DNA of 64,000 bases from an uncultured Chitinophagaceae bacterium (GCA_936908745.1 CAKZFX010000004.1:47627-111626); one strand, 5' to 3'; positions 18,281-28,752 are shown, counted from the stretch's first letter. Numbers and translations are program-made. The notes: a model not told the origin generated them from the letters alone.

Positions 18281-18895
18281 TTATCGTTTCAATACGCCTT
18301 TGCCCTGGAACAAGGGTATTTGAGTTCCGATCGCCAGAACCGGAACAGTCTGTCCATAAGAATTTTTATACGGTGATAGAGGATTATCTCCAATATCAAA
18401 TAACACAGACACGTACATAAACGAATTACCGCCGCTACCATACCGGCCAGCCGCATAACCACCCCCTACCAAGAAACTACTTGCATCTCCCTTTGCCTTT
18501 TCAATATAATTCCCTCCAGGATATATATACTTTTGCCTAATAAAATTTTGTTCAAATTGAGCCTGCAAAAAAATGAATTTTACTGGATATATTTTTACAA
18601 AAGGTCCGCCGCCATAAGTTGTTTGTCTCAACCTGTCATTAAATTCCCTGTAATGTCGCCAAGATCGATAATTATAATTAATTGTAATGCCTGCGTCCAG
18701 CCAGTTTGTTACACTATAACCAAACATGGGGCTTGCACCGATTAAAAAGCTATTATTGCTGAGCCCTGCTGAAATAGACCCTCCTGTAAACAGGTTCTCT
18801 TTGAAACTTGGTTTTTCCTTTTCTTCGTCGTCCTGCGCCATCACTGCTACTGAAGTATTAAGCAGCAAACACAGTATCCATATTTTTTTCATCAT
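18281..18895 (-). CDS. Small outer-membrane beta-barrel-like protein
   Basis: About 204 residues from the MM start at 18895; the frame extends to 18940, but the upstream residues would spoil the signal peptide. The signal ends VAVMAQ. The rest has alternating hydrophobic/polar strands with aromatic ends (GAGITINYNYRSWRHY-like pattern, AAGRYGSGGNSFMYVSVLFDIG) and resembles OmpA/OmpW-like 8-stranded barrels without a periplasmic domain. It ends in a strand-like IPLFQGKGVLKR rather than an aromatic residue. Function unknown. It is separate from the FAD oxidase gene upstream (88-base gap). Confidence 0.75.
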   Translation of the reverse strand: MMKKIWILCLLLNTSVAVMAQDDEEKEKPSFKENLFTGGSISAGLSNNSFLIGASPMFGYSVTNWLDAGITINYNYRSWRHYREFNDRLRQTTYGGGPFVKIYPVKFIFLQAQFEQNFIRQKYIYPGGNYIEKAKGDASSFLVGGGYAAGRYGSGGNSFMYVSVLFDIGDNPLSPYKNSYGQTVPVLAIGTQIPLFQGKGVLKR

Positions 18896-18983
18896 CCCTT
18901 TTGTTTTAGATCTTTTTATTTGATACGTTTTCAACGGCAAAAGTTTAACTGAAGTATAGATGATCCGTTAATTTTTATGGTTG

Positions 18984-20399
18984 CTACGCCATATCAAATA
19001 TTTTTCCCGCATTCAGGATATTATTGGGGTCAAATGCTTTTTTAATGGCCCGCATCAGGCGCAGGTTGGCTTCATCAAACACAATATCCATATATGTTTT
19101 CTGAATGAGGCCAACGCCATGTTCACCGCTGATCGTGCCGCCTAACCCGTAAACAAGGTCAAATAACTCTCTCAAAACAGCATTCATTTCATCGCTGCCG
19201 TAGCTGTTGGGAATCCCTTCTTTTTTGATGCGGATATGCAGGTTACCATCACCGGCATGGCCATAACAAACCACTTCAAAATCATGTTTGCGGCCGAGGT
19301 CTTTTACCCCACGGATCAATGCCGGCAATTCTGCTCTTGGAACCACGGTATCTTCTTCAATCGTATAGCCGATCAGTTTTACCGCTTCGGCCACCCGGCG
19401 ACGCAGTTTCCACAATTCTGCTTTTTGCTGTGCATCATCTGCAAAGTAGATTTCACCAATATCATATTGCGACAGTAAACCACCGATGGCTTCCATTTCG
19501 CCCATCAGCACATCCATATTGTTACCATCCACTTCAATGATCAAATGCGCTGCTGTATCAGGCGTCACCGGCACAGCATTGCTATCTACAAACTGGCTTA
19601 CGATGGTCAACGCATTTATTTCCATCAGTTCCATAGCGCTGGGCACAAAGCCGGCACGGAAGATAGCGCTGACGGCTTCGCCTGCCTGTTCAAGGTTTTT
19701 AAAAGGGACCAGCATCAGTAAATCATACGCTGGCAACGGAATCAGTTTCAACACAATTTTTGTAACGATTCCCAATGTGCCTTCACTGCCGACAGCCAGT
19801 TGCGTCAGGTTATAACCCGTTGAGTTTTTCAACACATTCGCACCTGTCCAGATGATCTCGCCGGTAGGTAATACCATTTCGAGATTGATCACATAGTCTT
19901 TTACCACGCCATATTTCACGGCTTTGGGGCCACCGCTGTTTTCAGCGATATTGCCACCGATAAAACAGGAGCCACGGCTGCTTGGATCAGGAGGATAAAA
20001 CAATCCTTTTTCTTTTACCGCATTTTGCAATACTTCTGTGATAACACCCGGCTCGGTTGTTACCTGCAGGTTTCTTTCATCTATTTCAAGAATGCTGTTG
20101 AGGCGTTCCATCGAGATTAATACACCGCCCAAATGCGCCAGCGCACCACCGCTTAACCCTGTGCCGCCACCACGAGGTGTTACAGCAATCTTTTCTTCAT
20201 TGCACAGTTTCATGATCGCACTGATCTCTTCGGCTGTACGTGGTTTGATTACCACTTCAGGTGGGTAATGCAAGTTCTCGGTTTCATCATGCGCATAGTT
20301 GCTGAGTGATTCCTCATCAACAAAAACATATTGCTCACCCACCATTTTTTTAAATGCGTCCACATGGGCTGTGGTCAAAGAAGAAATAACTGCGTTCAT
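18984..20399 (-). CDS. FAD-linked oxidase, GlcD / D-lactate dehydrogenase family
   Basis: 471 residues, normal for the family. N-terminal FAD_binding_4 domain (VAVTPRGGGTGLSGGALA and PGVITEVLQNAVKEKGL, with SSRGSCFIGGNIAENSGG) and a C-terminal FAD-oxidase_C domain with CYGHAGDGNLHIR and SGEHGVGLIQK, whose histidines are typical of metal-assisted 2-hydroxyacid oxidation. Likely oxidises D-lactate, glycolate or a related 2-hydroxyacid and passes electrons to the quinone pool; sequence alone does not separate these substrates. No glcE/glcF-like partner lies next to it. Confidence 0.9.
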   Translation of the reverse strand: MNAVISSLTTAHVDAFKKMVGEQYVFVDEESLSNYAHDETENLHYPPEVVIKPRTAEEISAIMKLCNEEKIAVTPRGGGTGLSGGALAHLGGVLISMERLNSILEIDERNLQVTTEPGVITEVLQNAVKEKGLFYPPDPSSRGSCFIGGNIAENSGGPKAVKYGVVKDYVINLEMVLPTGEIIWTGANVLKNSTGYNLTQLAVGSEGTLGIVTKIVLKLIPLPAYDLLMLVPFKNLEQAGEAVSAIFRAGFVPSAMELMEINALTIVSQFVDSNAVPVTPDTAAHLIIEVDGNNMDVLMGEMEAIGGLLSQYDIGEIYFADDAQQKAELWKLRRRVAEAVKLIGYTIEEDTVVPRAELPALIRGVKDLGRKHDFEVVCYGHAGDGNLHIRIKKEGIPNSYGSDEMNAVLRELFDLVYGLGGTISGEHGVGLIQKTYMDIVFDEANLRLMRAIKKAFDPNNILNAGKIFDMA

Positions 20400-20534
20400 A
20401 ATGCTTTTTACAGGCTTGAACTGTAAAAATCGTATATATCAGCCAATTGAGAAAGAGAAAATATACAACCGGCATAACGCCGCCAACAACAAGTGTTAGC
20501 ATGACACTTATTCTCTTAAACTTCTTATTTACAA

Positions 20535-21569
20535 TTAATCCCGGAAAGAAGGGCACATCGCCTGCTGGCGGTTGCCATTAAAGCGGTCTATCACACCTTG
20601 TTTGATCAGTGAAAACTCAAATGCGCCTCTTGTGTTATTGTAGTTACGTAAAGTGGACATGGTAGCATCATACGTAAAGGTGAAAGTATAGTCTTTGAGA
20701 CCAATACCGATCATCGGGATCACCGCATCCTGGTGACGATAGTACAACCCACCGATCAGTATTTTTTCGCCATCGCCGGAAAGATTATAATGTGCATTCA
20801 GACCGCCTACAATTTCATACGATTTTGCCTGGTAAGAAAAGTAAACATTCGGGTTCACGATCAATTGATCGTTTACTTTGAAACTACCGTTTACAAAAAC
20901 ATTATGACGGAAAGAAATGCGGTTGTCGATACCGGGTTGCGCATCAAAGAAGGATTCACGGGGCCGGTTGATATGCATCGTAGAATAGCCAATATTTAAA
21001 TAAGCCCTGTCTGTTGGAAAATAAGCATAGTTAAGGCCCGCCTGTATATCTATATAGCTGATATTATTGCGATCGAGAAATACGCTGGTGGGTAAATGAT
21101 TGTCAAAGAAATGCCCGTCAAACTGGTCAGGAAATTTCAGATCGGTTGTGTTGATCCGTTTATTGGCCCAGCCAATATTAAAACCTAAACTCACCAGGCT
21201 TCCCGCATCAATCATCTGGTGGTAAGCCACCGATCCATAAATTTTTGTAGAAGTGAGGCTGCCGCTGCCGGCCACATCACGCAAAATCAAACCGCCTACG
21301 CCGAGCCAGCCCGTCGCATCCTGGTTTTGCGCTACCTGCACATCCCCAAACGCACTCATCGTTTTATAAGGAAGAGACATGATAGACGACCATTGATTGC
21401 GGTAGTTCATACCGATCCGGTAGTCGCCGTCAGGAATAAAACCTGTATTCGCAGGATTTGTTACAAGGGGCGAATTCATGAATTGGGAAAAATGAAGGTC
21501 TTGCGCCTGCGAAGTTGCCGACAGCAATACGCCTATTAATCCGGTTATTATGGTAGCTCTTATTTTCAT
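20535..21569 (-). CDS. PorP/SprF family T9SS-associated outer-membrane protein (second copy)
   Basis: 344 residues. The signal peptide ends TSQAQ and is followed by DLHFSQFMNSPLVTNPANTG, the PorP/SprF opening. The remainder alternates strand-like stretches ending in aromatic residues, as in the copy at 6761. It starts seven bases after the stop of the PKD/SBBP gene, repeating the cargo-then-PorP order. By analogy with SprB/SprF it probably assists secretion or surface attachment of the upstream protein; specificity is inference. A weak hairpin (20491-20509) follows the gene. Confidence 0.93.
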   Translation of the reverse strand: MKIRATIITGLIGVLLSATSQAQDLHFSQFMNSPLVTNPANTGFIPDGDYRIGMNYRNQWSSIMSLPYKTMSAFGDVQVAQNQDATGWLGVGGLILRDVAGSGSLTSTKIYGSVAYHQMIDAGSLVSLGFNIGWANKRINTTDLKFPDQFDGHFFDNHLPTSVFLDRNNISYIDIQAGLNYAYFPTDRAYLNIGYSTMHINRPRESFFDAQPGIDNRISFRHNVFVNGSFKVNDQLIVNPNVYFSYQAKSYEIVGGLNAHYNLSGDGEKILIGGLYYRHQDAVIPMIGIGLKDYTFTFTYDATMSTLRNYNNTRGAFEFSLIKQGVIDRFNGNRQQAMCPSFRD

Positions 21570-21576
21570 TGCACAC

Positions 21577-24500
21577 TTATCTTATTAACGTTATATCGCC
21601 CTTCCGGGTTGTTTTTGTTCCATCAAAAAATTCAATATCCAATGTATAGGCATATACATCCATTGGCTGAATTTGTCCTTTCACTCTTCCGTCCCAGCCG
21701 TCAAAGCGATTGCCTGTTTCAAATACTTTTTGTCCCCAGCGGTTCCAGATAATAAATCTCATTTTAGCAATACCAAATCCTCTTACCATCACACGGCTGT
21801 TAATATCGCCGCTTTGCGGTGTAAAGGCATTTGGCACATCCACCACCGGCGTGATCAATGTTCTTACTTCCTTGCATAAGGTATCAGGACAACCCGCTAC
21901 GTTGTATGCAATCAGGCAGGCATTGAATGTGCCGGTAGCATTGTACTGGTGTTGTATGACCGCCCTTGATGTGGTCTCCAATGAATCACCATCACCAAAT
22001 AACCATTTAAAACGCACGGCATCCGGCGAAGAATTATTGGTAAAGAAATGCGGCGTGTTCTCCACCGGGTTAGGGAATGGCGTATAGGTAAAGTCTGCCA
22101 CAGGTATCGGGTAAATCGTGATCGTTTTCGTCTCTGTATCTGTTATGTTACAGGTATTCGGGTCAGTCGCTGTCAATGTAATAGTATAGGTTCCCGGTAC
22201 GCTGTAAACATGCGTTGGTTCAAAAGCGGTGGATGTATTGCCATCGCCAAAATCCCAAAGCCATGTTTGCCCGGCAATAGATTCGTTGTCAAATACTGCT
22301 GTAAACGGAACGCAACCTCTTGACGGCACATTGAACTTTGCATCCACATTGGATGCCACTGATAAGCGTAAGGTATCCGATTCGGGATTATTACAATAGG
22401 CCGTATCCTTCAATGACAGTATCACATTATAAGTGCCGGGGCCGGGGAATGTATGTGTAACCGGCGCTGTTCCTGTTATTACTATCGGGCTGCCATCACC
22501 AAAATTCCAGGAGAACGAAGTATCAGTAAATGGTCTTGTTGGTGGCGCCAACGATGTATTTGTGAACTCATACGTGAAAGCCGTACAAGGGTCGAGTTTG
22601 CGAACAGTAAAGTCAAGCACAGCCCGCAGATCGCCCACCCTGATATTGATATAAGAAGTGTCTCTTAAATTACAGGTAGCAGGATCAATAGCGATCAGCA
22701 TGACCTGGTACGTACCAACGGTATTAAATGTATGTGTTTGTGTATAGCCTGTAGCTGCCGGTAATGGACCCACCCGTGGTGTGCCATCGCCAAAATCCCA
22801 GATATAACTTTCAGCATTTCTTACCTGGTCTGTAAATTCAACTGTCAATGGCACACAACCCGCGGTATCTCTTGCCACACCTTCAATAGCAGATTCTACA
22901 TCAGAACCTACACCGGCAAGGTTCATCGCCAGTTTTATCATTCCAAGATTACAGGAAGCGCTGTTAGGACGTATGGTGGCCCATGCACCCGTGGTGGTTG
23001 GGAAAGTAGCCTGCCCGCCACAGTTGGCACAAACACCCTGGTAAATCACACCATTCTGGTCAAAACGGCTGGTACCACCATCCACGTGGTCGGTCAACCC
23101 GCCTGTTTGTCCAAAGAAAGTTCCGTATAACTGTGAAACCGCATCTTTTCTTAATACAAAAAAGTAAAAATCATTCCCGTCCGTTGTCGGGTCGAGCGCA
23201 TCACCGGTAAGCGGTAATCCCGATGTTCCGGCGCTTTGATAACCGAGACCTACTGTTCCACCCCAACCAGAAACATATACATTTTCGCAACGGTCAACCA
23301 GGAATGCCGTAGGTGAGATATTGGGAAGTACTGAACCTGTACCAAATACAGTGGAGTAAACAAAGGCTGAAAGATCGGGTTGCAGCTTCGCTATAAATTG
23401 TTTGCCGGCACTACTTCCATACGTAGGCGTGCCGGGTGTCAGTTCCCAGTTGCCTGTTGTTTGTCCCATTACATAAGGAAAACCAAGCCGGTCAAATTGA
23501 ATTCCATACACCTGGTCAATACCATTGGTACCCATAAATGTGGAACGAACAATGGACAAGCCGTTTGCCGCAACAATGGCCACAAATCCATCTATCAAAC
23601 CGCCCTGGAAAACCGGGTATTTTGTTCCTGTATGTGTACCGGCAAGAAAATCTGTACTTTCTGTTCCACCTGCCACGTAAATATTGCCACCTGCGCCTAA
23701 TGAAAGCACATAAGCCGCATCATTACCAGAACCTCCTAAGAAGCCACTGAAAATAAGACCTGAAACCGTAGAGTTCAGTTTGAGTAATACACCATCCTGG
23801 CCACCGCCAAAGCTGGGGCCGAAACCTCCTGCTGTAACAGGGAAGTTGGCCGACTTGGTACAAGAGGCTACATATATATTACCAGCCGCATCAAGGATCA
23901 CTTCACTTCTTCCATCGTCGCCATAGTTTCTTTCTAATGAGTTAGTACCACCTCTTCCCACAGCAATGTTCACCCCATCATCATTTGATCCGCCGATTTT
24001 TTTAGAACCGATCAATGCCGTTCCGGATGCATTTAATTTTGTTACCACAATATCATAACCGCCGCCGGAACCAATCTGTCCTGTTCCCGTTACCGGGTAA
24101 TTCGCTGAGTTGGTACGACCGGCCACCACTAAATTACCTTGAGGGTCCACTACCAAACTATGCGGTTGCTCATTGCCCGAACCACCGATATACGTTGCAT
24201 AGATCCGGTTTGAACCATCAGGAGATAATTTGATAATCCCTATATCCACACCCTCCAAACCCTGTCCACCCTGGAAAGTTGTTTGAAAAGCGCCTGTTTG
24301 TGTAGGGAAACCATTTCCAAAAACGATACCGCCACCATAGAAACTGCCATCAGGTCCATAGGTAGCTGTGAAACCCCAGTTGTTGGCAGAACTGCCCGAA
24401 AAAGAACAGAACACAAGGCTTGGGTCAATCACCAGCAATGAATTGGGATCATAGTTTTTTACATCAAAGCGCAGCACATTCCCCTCCACTACATATTTGC

Positions 24501-25188
24501 AGTTTACTTCTCTTTTTCCAGCCAAACTTGTTTGATAGGTATAGGGATAAGATTCTCTTCTTTCTCCCACGGTAGTGGAGACCACTAATTCTTTATTCTT
24601 CACCTGCATCTTGTCTGTTCCATCATATTTCAATGCGATCTTGCGGGGATCGCCACCGGGTTTTACCAAGATATCATACTTCAAAGTGCCATTGTAGGTA
24701 TAATACCGTACATCGATATTGGGATACACATCTTTCAATGTAACCGCCTGGAAATTTTTGCAATTATTGCCCCATTTGGAAGGGTCGTTGCCAATGATAT
24801 AGTTGTTGACGCTGGGCACTGCTTTATCAGCGATTACCTGCATTTGTTTTTGTGCACCGACAAAGTCTACATTCCATGCATGTGAACGCAGTACCATCGA
24901 ATTGCCTTTTTGCATCGCACCACCGCCATGGTGTAATGCTTCTTCCACCTTTTTCAGGTCTTCAAGGTTGTGCTGGAGAATGGTAACGCCGCCATTGCGG
25001 ATAAAGATGGAACCGCCGGTCACATCGCCTTTATACAACACACGACTATCCCACTGGCCTTTATTTTCGGTAAATTCAATATTCCCATAATCCTGGGAAG
25101 CCGCAAACAGGGCCGGAAGCAATAAAAGAATAAGAAAAAAGTGGCGTTTCAGGGTCAAAATGTTTTCTTTAAGATAACTAAAAATCAT
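21577..25188 (-). CDS. Large SBBP-propeller/PKD protein with T9SS type B sorting domain
   Basis: 1203 residues. The signal peptide ends FAASQ; an internal TTG at 25158 would give a more compact signal and is an alternative start. Residues about 33-260 form the NKGQW-starting domain common ahead of SBBP propellers (DUF7948-like). About 270-760 are beta-propeller repeats with D-GN-YVAG-type units (DPQGNLVVAGRTNS, DAAGNIYVASCTKS). Four PKD domains follow (YIWDFGDG, FSWNFGDG, WLWDFGDG, FKWLFGDG), then a type B sorting domain (PNAFTPQSGDINS, IWNRWGQKVFE, GWDGRVKG). Predicted large surface or secreted protein; ligand unknown. Followed by its PorP/SprF partner. Confidence 0.92.
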   Translation of the reverse strand: MIFSYLKENILTLKRHFFLILLLLPALFAASQDYGNIEFTENKGQWDSRVLYKGDVTGGSIFIRNGGVTILQHNLEDLKKVEEALHHGGGAMQKGNSMVLRSHAWNVDFVGAQKQMQVIADKAVPSVNNYIIGNDPSKWGNNCKNFQAVTLKDVYPNIDVRYYTYNGTLKYDILVKPGGDPRKIALKYDGTDKMQVKNKELVVSTTVGERRESYPYTYQTSLAGKREVNCKYVVEGNVLRFDVKNYDPNSLLVIDPSLVFCSFSGSSANNWGFTATYGPDGSFYGGGIVFGNGFPTQTGAFQTTFQGGQGLEGVDIGIIKLSPDGSNRIYATYIGGSGNEQPHSLVVDPQGNLVVAGRTNSANYPVTGTGQIGSGGGYDIVVTKLNASGTALIGSKKIGGSNDDGVNIAVGRGGTNSLERNYGDDGRSEVILDAAGNIYVASCTKSANFPVTAGGFGPSFGGGQDGVLLKLNSTVSGLIFSGFLGGSGNDAAYVLSLGAGGNIYVAGGTESTDFLAGTHTGTKYPVFQGGLIDGFVAIVAANGLSIVRSTFMGTNGIDQVYGIQFDRLGFPYVMGQTTGNWELTPGTPTYGSSAGKQFIAKLQPDLSAFVYSTVFGTGSVLPNISPTAFLVDRCENVYVSGWGGTVGLGYQSAGTSGLPLTGDALDPTTDGNDFYFFVLRKDAVSQLYGTFFGQTGGLTDHVDGGTSRFDQNGVIYQGVCANCGGQATFPTTTGAWATIRPNSASCNLGMIKLAMNLAGVGSDVESAIEGVARDTAGCVPLTVEFTDQVRNAESYIWDFGDGTPRVGPLPAATGYTQTHTFNTVGTYQVMLIAIDPATCNLRDTSYINIRVGDLRAVLDFTVRKLDPCTAFTYEFTNTSLAPPTRPFTDTSFSWNFGDGSPIVITGTAPVTHTFPGPGTYNVILSLKDTAYCNNPESDTLRLSVASNVDAKFNVPSRGCVPFTAVFDNESIAGQTWLWDFGDGNTSTAFEPTHVYSVPGTYTITLTATDPNTCNITDTETKTITIYPIPVADFTYTPFPNPVENTPHFFTNNSSPDAVRFKWLFGDGDSLETTSRAVIQHQYNATGTFNACLIAYNVAGCPDTLCKEVRTLITPVVDVPNAFTPQSGDINSRVMVRGFGIAKMRFIIWNRWGQKVFETGNRFDGWDGRVKGQIQPMDVYAYTLDIEFFDGTKTTRKGDITLIR

Positions 25189-25211
25189 GGGTTCTGTTGT
25201 GAAAACTTCTG

Positions 25212-27326
25212 TTAAGAAATACGGCTCCAGGCTGTTTTGTTTTTACGTGACTGAAGGAATTCCTTTAGCCTCAAATTGTCTGCCGAAACAAGCTCCGGGT
25301 CATTTTCTAAAGTATTATTAACCATCGCCCTTGCTATTTCGAGCAGTGGTCTGTCCTGGATGATGCTCGCAAGCTTGAAATTCAACGCCCCGCTTTGTCT
25401 TGTGCCCTCAATTTCACCCGGTCCGCGCAATTCGAGGTCTTTTTCAGCGATTTCAAAGCCATTATTAGTGGCCGTCATAATCCTGATGCGCTGGCGGGCC
25501 TCATTACCTAATTTGGGGCCGGTTAATAGTATACAATAGCTTTTTTCAGATCCCCGGCCTACCCGTCCGCGTAGCTGGTGCAATTGTGAAAGGCCAAATT
25601 TCTCCGAACTTTCAATCACCATTACCGAGGCATTGGGCACATTTACCCCTACTTCAATAACGGTGGTCGACACCATCAATTGCGTATCTCCCTCAACAAA
25701 TCGTTTCATATTTAGTTCTTTCTGGTCGGCAGGTTGTCGTCCATGCACCATACTGATCCAGTATTTTGGCTCCGGGAAATAGGTTTTTACATTCTCATAG
25801 CCCTGCATCAGGTTTTCGTAGTTGAGTTTCTCGCTTTCTTCAATTAATGGAAAAATGATATATACCTGCCTGCCTTTCTGAATTTCCGCTTTCAAAAAGT
25901 CCATAACCCGGCTTCGCTGTGATTCATAACGATGAACCGTGGTGATGGGTTGCCGCCCGGGAGGTAATTCATCCAGCACACTATAATCCAAATCACCATA
26001 AGCAGTCATGGCAAGGGTACGGGGAATGGGCGTGGCAGTCATGACGAGAATATGTGGCGGAACGGTTGCTTTTTCCCATAATCTTGCCCGCTGCGCCACA
26101 CCAAAACGGTGCTGCTCATCTATCACCACCATCCCGAGATTTTGAAACTGCACCACTTCTTCAATTACGGCATGTGTGCCTACAAGGATTTTTAGCTCCC
26201 CATCGGCCAGTTCTTTTAACAACTTCTTACGTTGCGCTGCTTTGGTGGAACCGGTCAGCAAGCCAACCGACACACCCACTTTTGCCAGCAACGGCGCAAT
26301 ACCTTCATAATGCTGTTTGGCCAAAATCTCTGTTGGCGCCATCATGCAGGATTGATAATTATTATCGGCTGCCAGCAACATAACCAGTACGGCCACGATG
26401 GTTTTACCGCTGCCCACATCGCCTTGCAAGAGGCGGTTCATCTGACGGCCACGGGCTGTATCCGTTCTTATTTCCTTGATCACTCTTTTCTGCGCACCCG
26501 TCAGTTCAAACGGCAAATGCTGCTGGTAAAATGTATTGAAGAGCTCGCCTACTTTATCAAACACCACACCCTTTGAAAAACGATGACGCTGCGAACGCAG
26601 CATGGCCATACGCAGTTGGGCAAAAAACAGTTCTTCAAACTTTATCCGCTTCACAGCCTGTTCATACAAAGCCGTGGAAGAGGGAAAATGTATTTGCCGG
26701 ATGGCATCGTAACGGTTGAGCAACTGTGCTTGTTGCAAAATAGCATCCGGCAGGTTTTCAGGCACATCTTTTTCACGTACCTGTAATAATAAGGTCTGTG
26801 TCAGTTTGCTGAGTTGCCTCGCACCCAAACTTCTTGCTTTTAATTTTTCTGTTGTCGGGTACACAGGTTCTAAGAAATCCTTTTCCAATTTCTTTTCCGC
26901 TGTCAGCAATTCCATTTCAGGATGCACGAGTTGCGGCTTGCCATTAAAAAAACTGACCCTTCCGTAAATAAGATAGGAAGCGCCTTGTTGTAATGTTTTC
27001 TCTATCCAGTTCACACCCTGGAACCAGGCCAGCTCCAGCACACCGCTTTTGTCTTTTACCTGTGCTACTAACCGGCGGCCTTGTTTTTGCCCGATCACTT
27101 CATAGCTTAACAATACGGCGGCCACTTGTGCAAATTCTGTTTCAGGATGCAGGGATGCGATGTCATCTATTTTAGTGCGGTCGATATGACGGTACGGAAA
27201 ATGATGAAGCATATCTTCAAACGTAAAGATGCCGAGTTCTTTTTTTAATAACTCGGCCCGTTGCGGCCCCACCCCTTTCAGGTATTCAATAGGACTGGAC
27301 AAAATATGCGTGGCAGCTATACTCAT
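25212..27326 (-). CDS. recG: ATP-dependent DNA helicase RecG
   Basis: 704 residues from the ATG at 27326; the frame reaches 27353, but MSIAATHIL fits the family start better. RecG remodels stalled replication forks and Holliday junctions. The wedge/OB domain occupies the first 200 or so residues (IEYLKGVGPQRAELLKKELG near the start). The SF2 motor has Walker A GDVGSGKT (302-309), DEQH (403-406), TATPIPRTLA and a C-terminal helicase half with HQLRGRVGRG. All key motifs are intact. 23 bases separate its stop from the PKD/SBBP start, so read-through is possible. Confidence 0.97.
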   Translation of the reverse strand: MSIAATHILSSPIEYLKGVGPQRAELLKKELGIFTFEDMLHHFPYRHIDRTKIDDIASLHPETEFAQVAAVLLSYEVIGQKQGRRLVAQVKDKSGVLELAWFQGVNWIEKTLQQGASYLIYGRVSFFNGKPQLVHPEMELLTAEKKLEKDFLEPVYPTTEKLKARSLGARQLSKLTQTLLLQVREKDVPENLPDAILQQAQLLNRYDAIRQIHFPSSTALYEQAVKRIKFEELFFAQLRMAMLRSQRHRFSKGVVFDKVGELFNTFYQQHLPFELTGAQKRVIKEIRTDTARGRQMNRLLQGDVGSGKTIVAVLVMLLAADNNYQSCMMAPTEILAKQHYEGIAPLLAKVGVSVGLLTGSTKAAQRKKLLKELADGELKILVGTHAVIEEVVQFQNLGMVVIDEQHRFGVAQRARLWEKATVPPHILVMTATPIPRTLAMTAYGDLDYSVLDELPPGRQPITTVHRYESQRSRVMDFLKAEIQKGRQVYIIFPLIEESEKLNYENLMQGYENVKTYFPEPKYWISMVHGRQPADQKELNMKRFVEGDTQLMVSTTVIEVGVNVPNASVMVIESSEKFGLSQLHQLRGRVGRGSEKSYCILLTGPKLGNEARQRIRIMTATNNGFEIAEKDLELRGPGEIEGTRQSGALNFKLASIIQDRPLLEIARAMVNNTLENDPELVSADNLRLKEFLQSRKNKTAWSRIS

Positions 27327-27430
27327 TGATGATTGCAAAATTAACTGAATCACTGTTTGCCTGCTTTTTAAGTCAAAAACCTCCGGCGATATAATGCAAT
27401 TTTATATCGTTATTAAGCTACCGGCGAAAC

Positions 27431-27461
27431 TTGGTAGTATTAGATTTTTTTCGTATCTTAG
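27431..27461 (+). promoter_or_regulatory. Possible promoter of the WecA/MraY-type gene
   Basis: TTG (27431-27433), a 20-base spacer and TATCTTAG (27454-27461), one mismatch from TAnnTTTG. It is 30 bases before the start codon at 27492. Weak, single-site evidence. Confidence 0.4.
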
Positions 27462-27491
27462 TAGTCAAGCCAGTTATCCAAACCAACTTTC

Positions 27492-28610
27492 ATGAAAAGC
27501 CATCCTTACTTCCTGCAATTTGATTTTTTCATTGGCTATAAGTTTGCCATCCTTTGCTTTATTACAGCATTTGTTATCACATTAATTGCTATTCCCCCGA
27601 TCATCAACCTGATTAAAAAGTATCGCCTGTATGATATTCCAAATGCAAGGAAAGAACATACATTGCCTGTGCCTACGATGGGCGGCATTGCAATAGTGGC
27701 AGGTATGGCCATTGCCCTGTTACTTTGGTTTCCTTTTACCACGGAGTCAGGGCAGGTCTCTTTTTTCCTTTCCATTATCGTATTGTTGGGTCTTGGTATC
27801 ATGGATGATCTCAAAGACCTTTCTGCCAAGTATAAATTTGTTATCCAGTTTTGTTTAGCCGTCCTGATCGCCCTTTCCGGTATCCGTATTACTTCCTTTG
27901 ATGGCCTGTTTGGCATTTATGAATTACCACTTACGGTACAATACAGTTTTACCATCCTGGCCATTGTTGGCATTACCAATGCCTTCAACCTGATCGATGG
28001 CATTGACGGGCTGGCCGGCGGACTTAGTTTTATGAGCCTTGTCACATTGGGCTTTTTTCTTTCTATCAGCGGCGATGCCAACACAGCATTGATCGCATTT
28101 GCATTAGCTGGCGGCACATTGGCCTTTCTCTATTTCAACCTGAACCCTGCCCGCATTTTTATGGGCGATACGGGTTCACTGGTATTGGGCTTCGTGATCG
28201 CTGTGCTTTGTATACGATTACTGCAGGTAAATGTGGCAGCGGCGAATCCTGTATTAGAACATTCACCGGCCTTTATTTTAGGTATTGTACTCATTCCTGT
28301 ATTTGATACGCTGCGTGTGTTTGCATTAAGAATATGGAAGGGCAAATCTCCTTTCCAGGCCGACCGCACACATATCCATCACCTGCTGACCAATAATGGC
28401 CATTCACATGCGTTTGCAGCAAGATTTATCTGCTGTATCCATGGTTTTATTTTGATGGAAGTATTCTGGCTCAAATCCATCCGGCAGGAGTTTATCATCC
28501 TTATTTTGTTTGTTTTTATGTTGCTGGTAAATGTGTTACTGAAAAACCTGAAAGCGCCAGCAAAGAAAACGGCTGCCTCACAGTCCGCTGTTCCTGAAAC
28601 CGAACTGTAA
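27492..28610 (+). CDS. Undecaprenyl-phosphate sugar-1-phosphate transferase (WecA/MraY superfamily)
   Basis: 372 residues, about 11 membrane helices. Superfamily motifs are the Asp pair GIMDDLKDL (DD at 105-106), NAFNLIDGIDGL (163-174), FMGDTGSL (223-230) and the cytoplasmic HIHH (294-297). These enzymes transfer a sugar phosphate, usually GlcNAc-1-P, from a UDP-sugar to undecaprenyl phosphate, starting O-antigen, teichoic acid or capsule synthesis. The HIHHLL motif and length favour a WecA/TagO-type GlcNAc transferase over MraY. No glycan gene cluster adjoins it. A short hairpin with T-run follows at 28650. Confidence 0.9.
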   Translation: MKSHPYFLQFDFFIGYKFAILCFITAFVITLIAIPPIINLIKKYRLYDIPNARKEHTLPVPTMGGIAIVAGMAIALLLWFPFTTESGQVSFFLSIIVLLGLGIMDDLKDLSAKYKFVIQFCLAVLIALSGIRITSFDGLFGIYELPLTVQYSFTILAIVGITNAFNLIDGIDGLAGGLSFMSLVTLGFFLSISGDANTALIAFALAGGTLAFLYFNLNPARIFMGDTGSLVLGFVIAVLCIRLLQVNVAAANPVLEHSPAFILGIVLIPVFDTLRVFALRIWKGKSPFQADRTHIHHLLTNNGHSHAFAARFICCIHGFILMEVFWLKSIRQEFIILILFVFMLLVNVLLKNLKAPAKKTAASQSAVPETEL

Positions 28611-28649
28611 AACACTCTTTCGGCAGAAAGGGGTATATTAGAGCACCAC

Positions 28650-28666
28650 AAGGCCCAGGCCTTTTT
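28650..28666 (+). terminator. Possible intrinsic terminator after the WecA/MraY-type gene
   Basis: AAGGCC (28650-28655) and GGCCTT (28658-28663) form a compact stem followed by a short T-run (to 28666). The loop is very tight, so a four-base loop with a five-pair stem is more realistic. About 40 bases after the stop codon. Confidence 0.5.
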
Positions 28667-28752
28667 CAAAAGCCATTCGTTCCATTGATCATCTTGCCCG
28701 GCACCAGGCCCGGGAAACAATGTCCTGCACAGGAACAAAACAAGATGCACGT

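Noticed and set aside
20491..20509. Hairpin AAGTGT...ACACTT as terminator of the second PorP/SprF gene
   Set aside because: Six base pairs only, and no real T-run on the minus strand.
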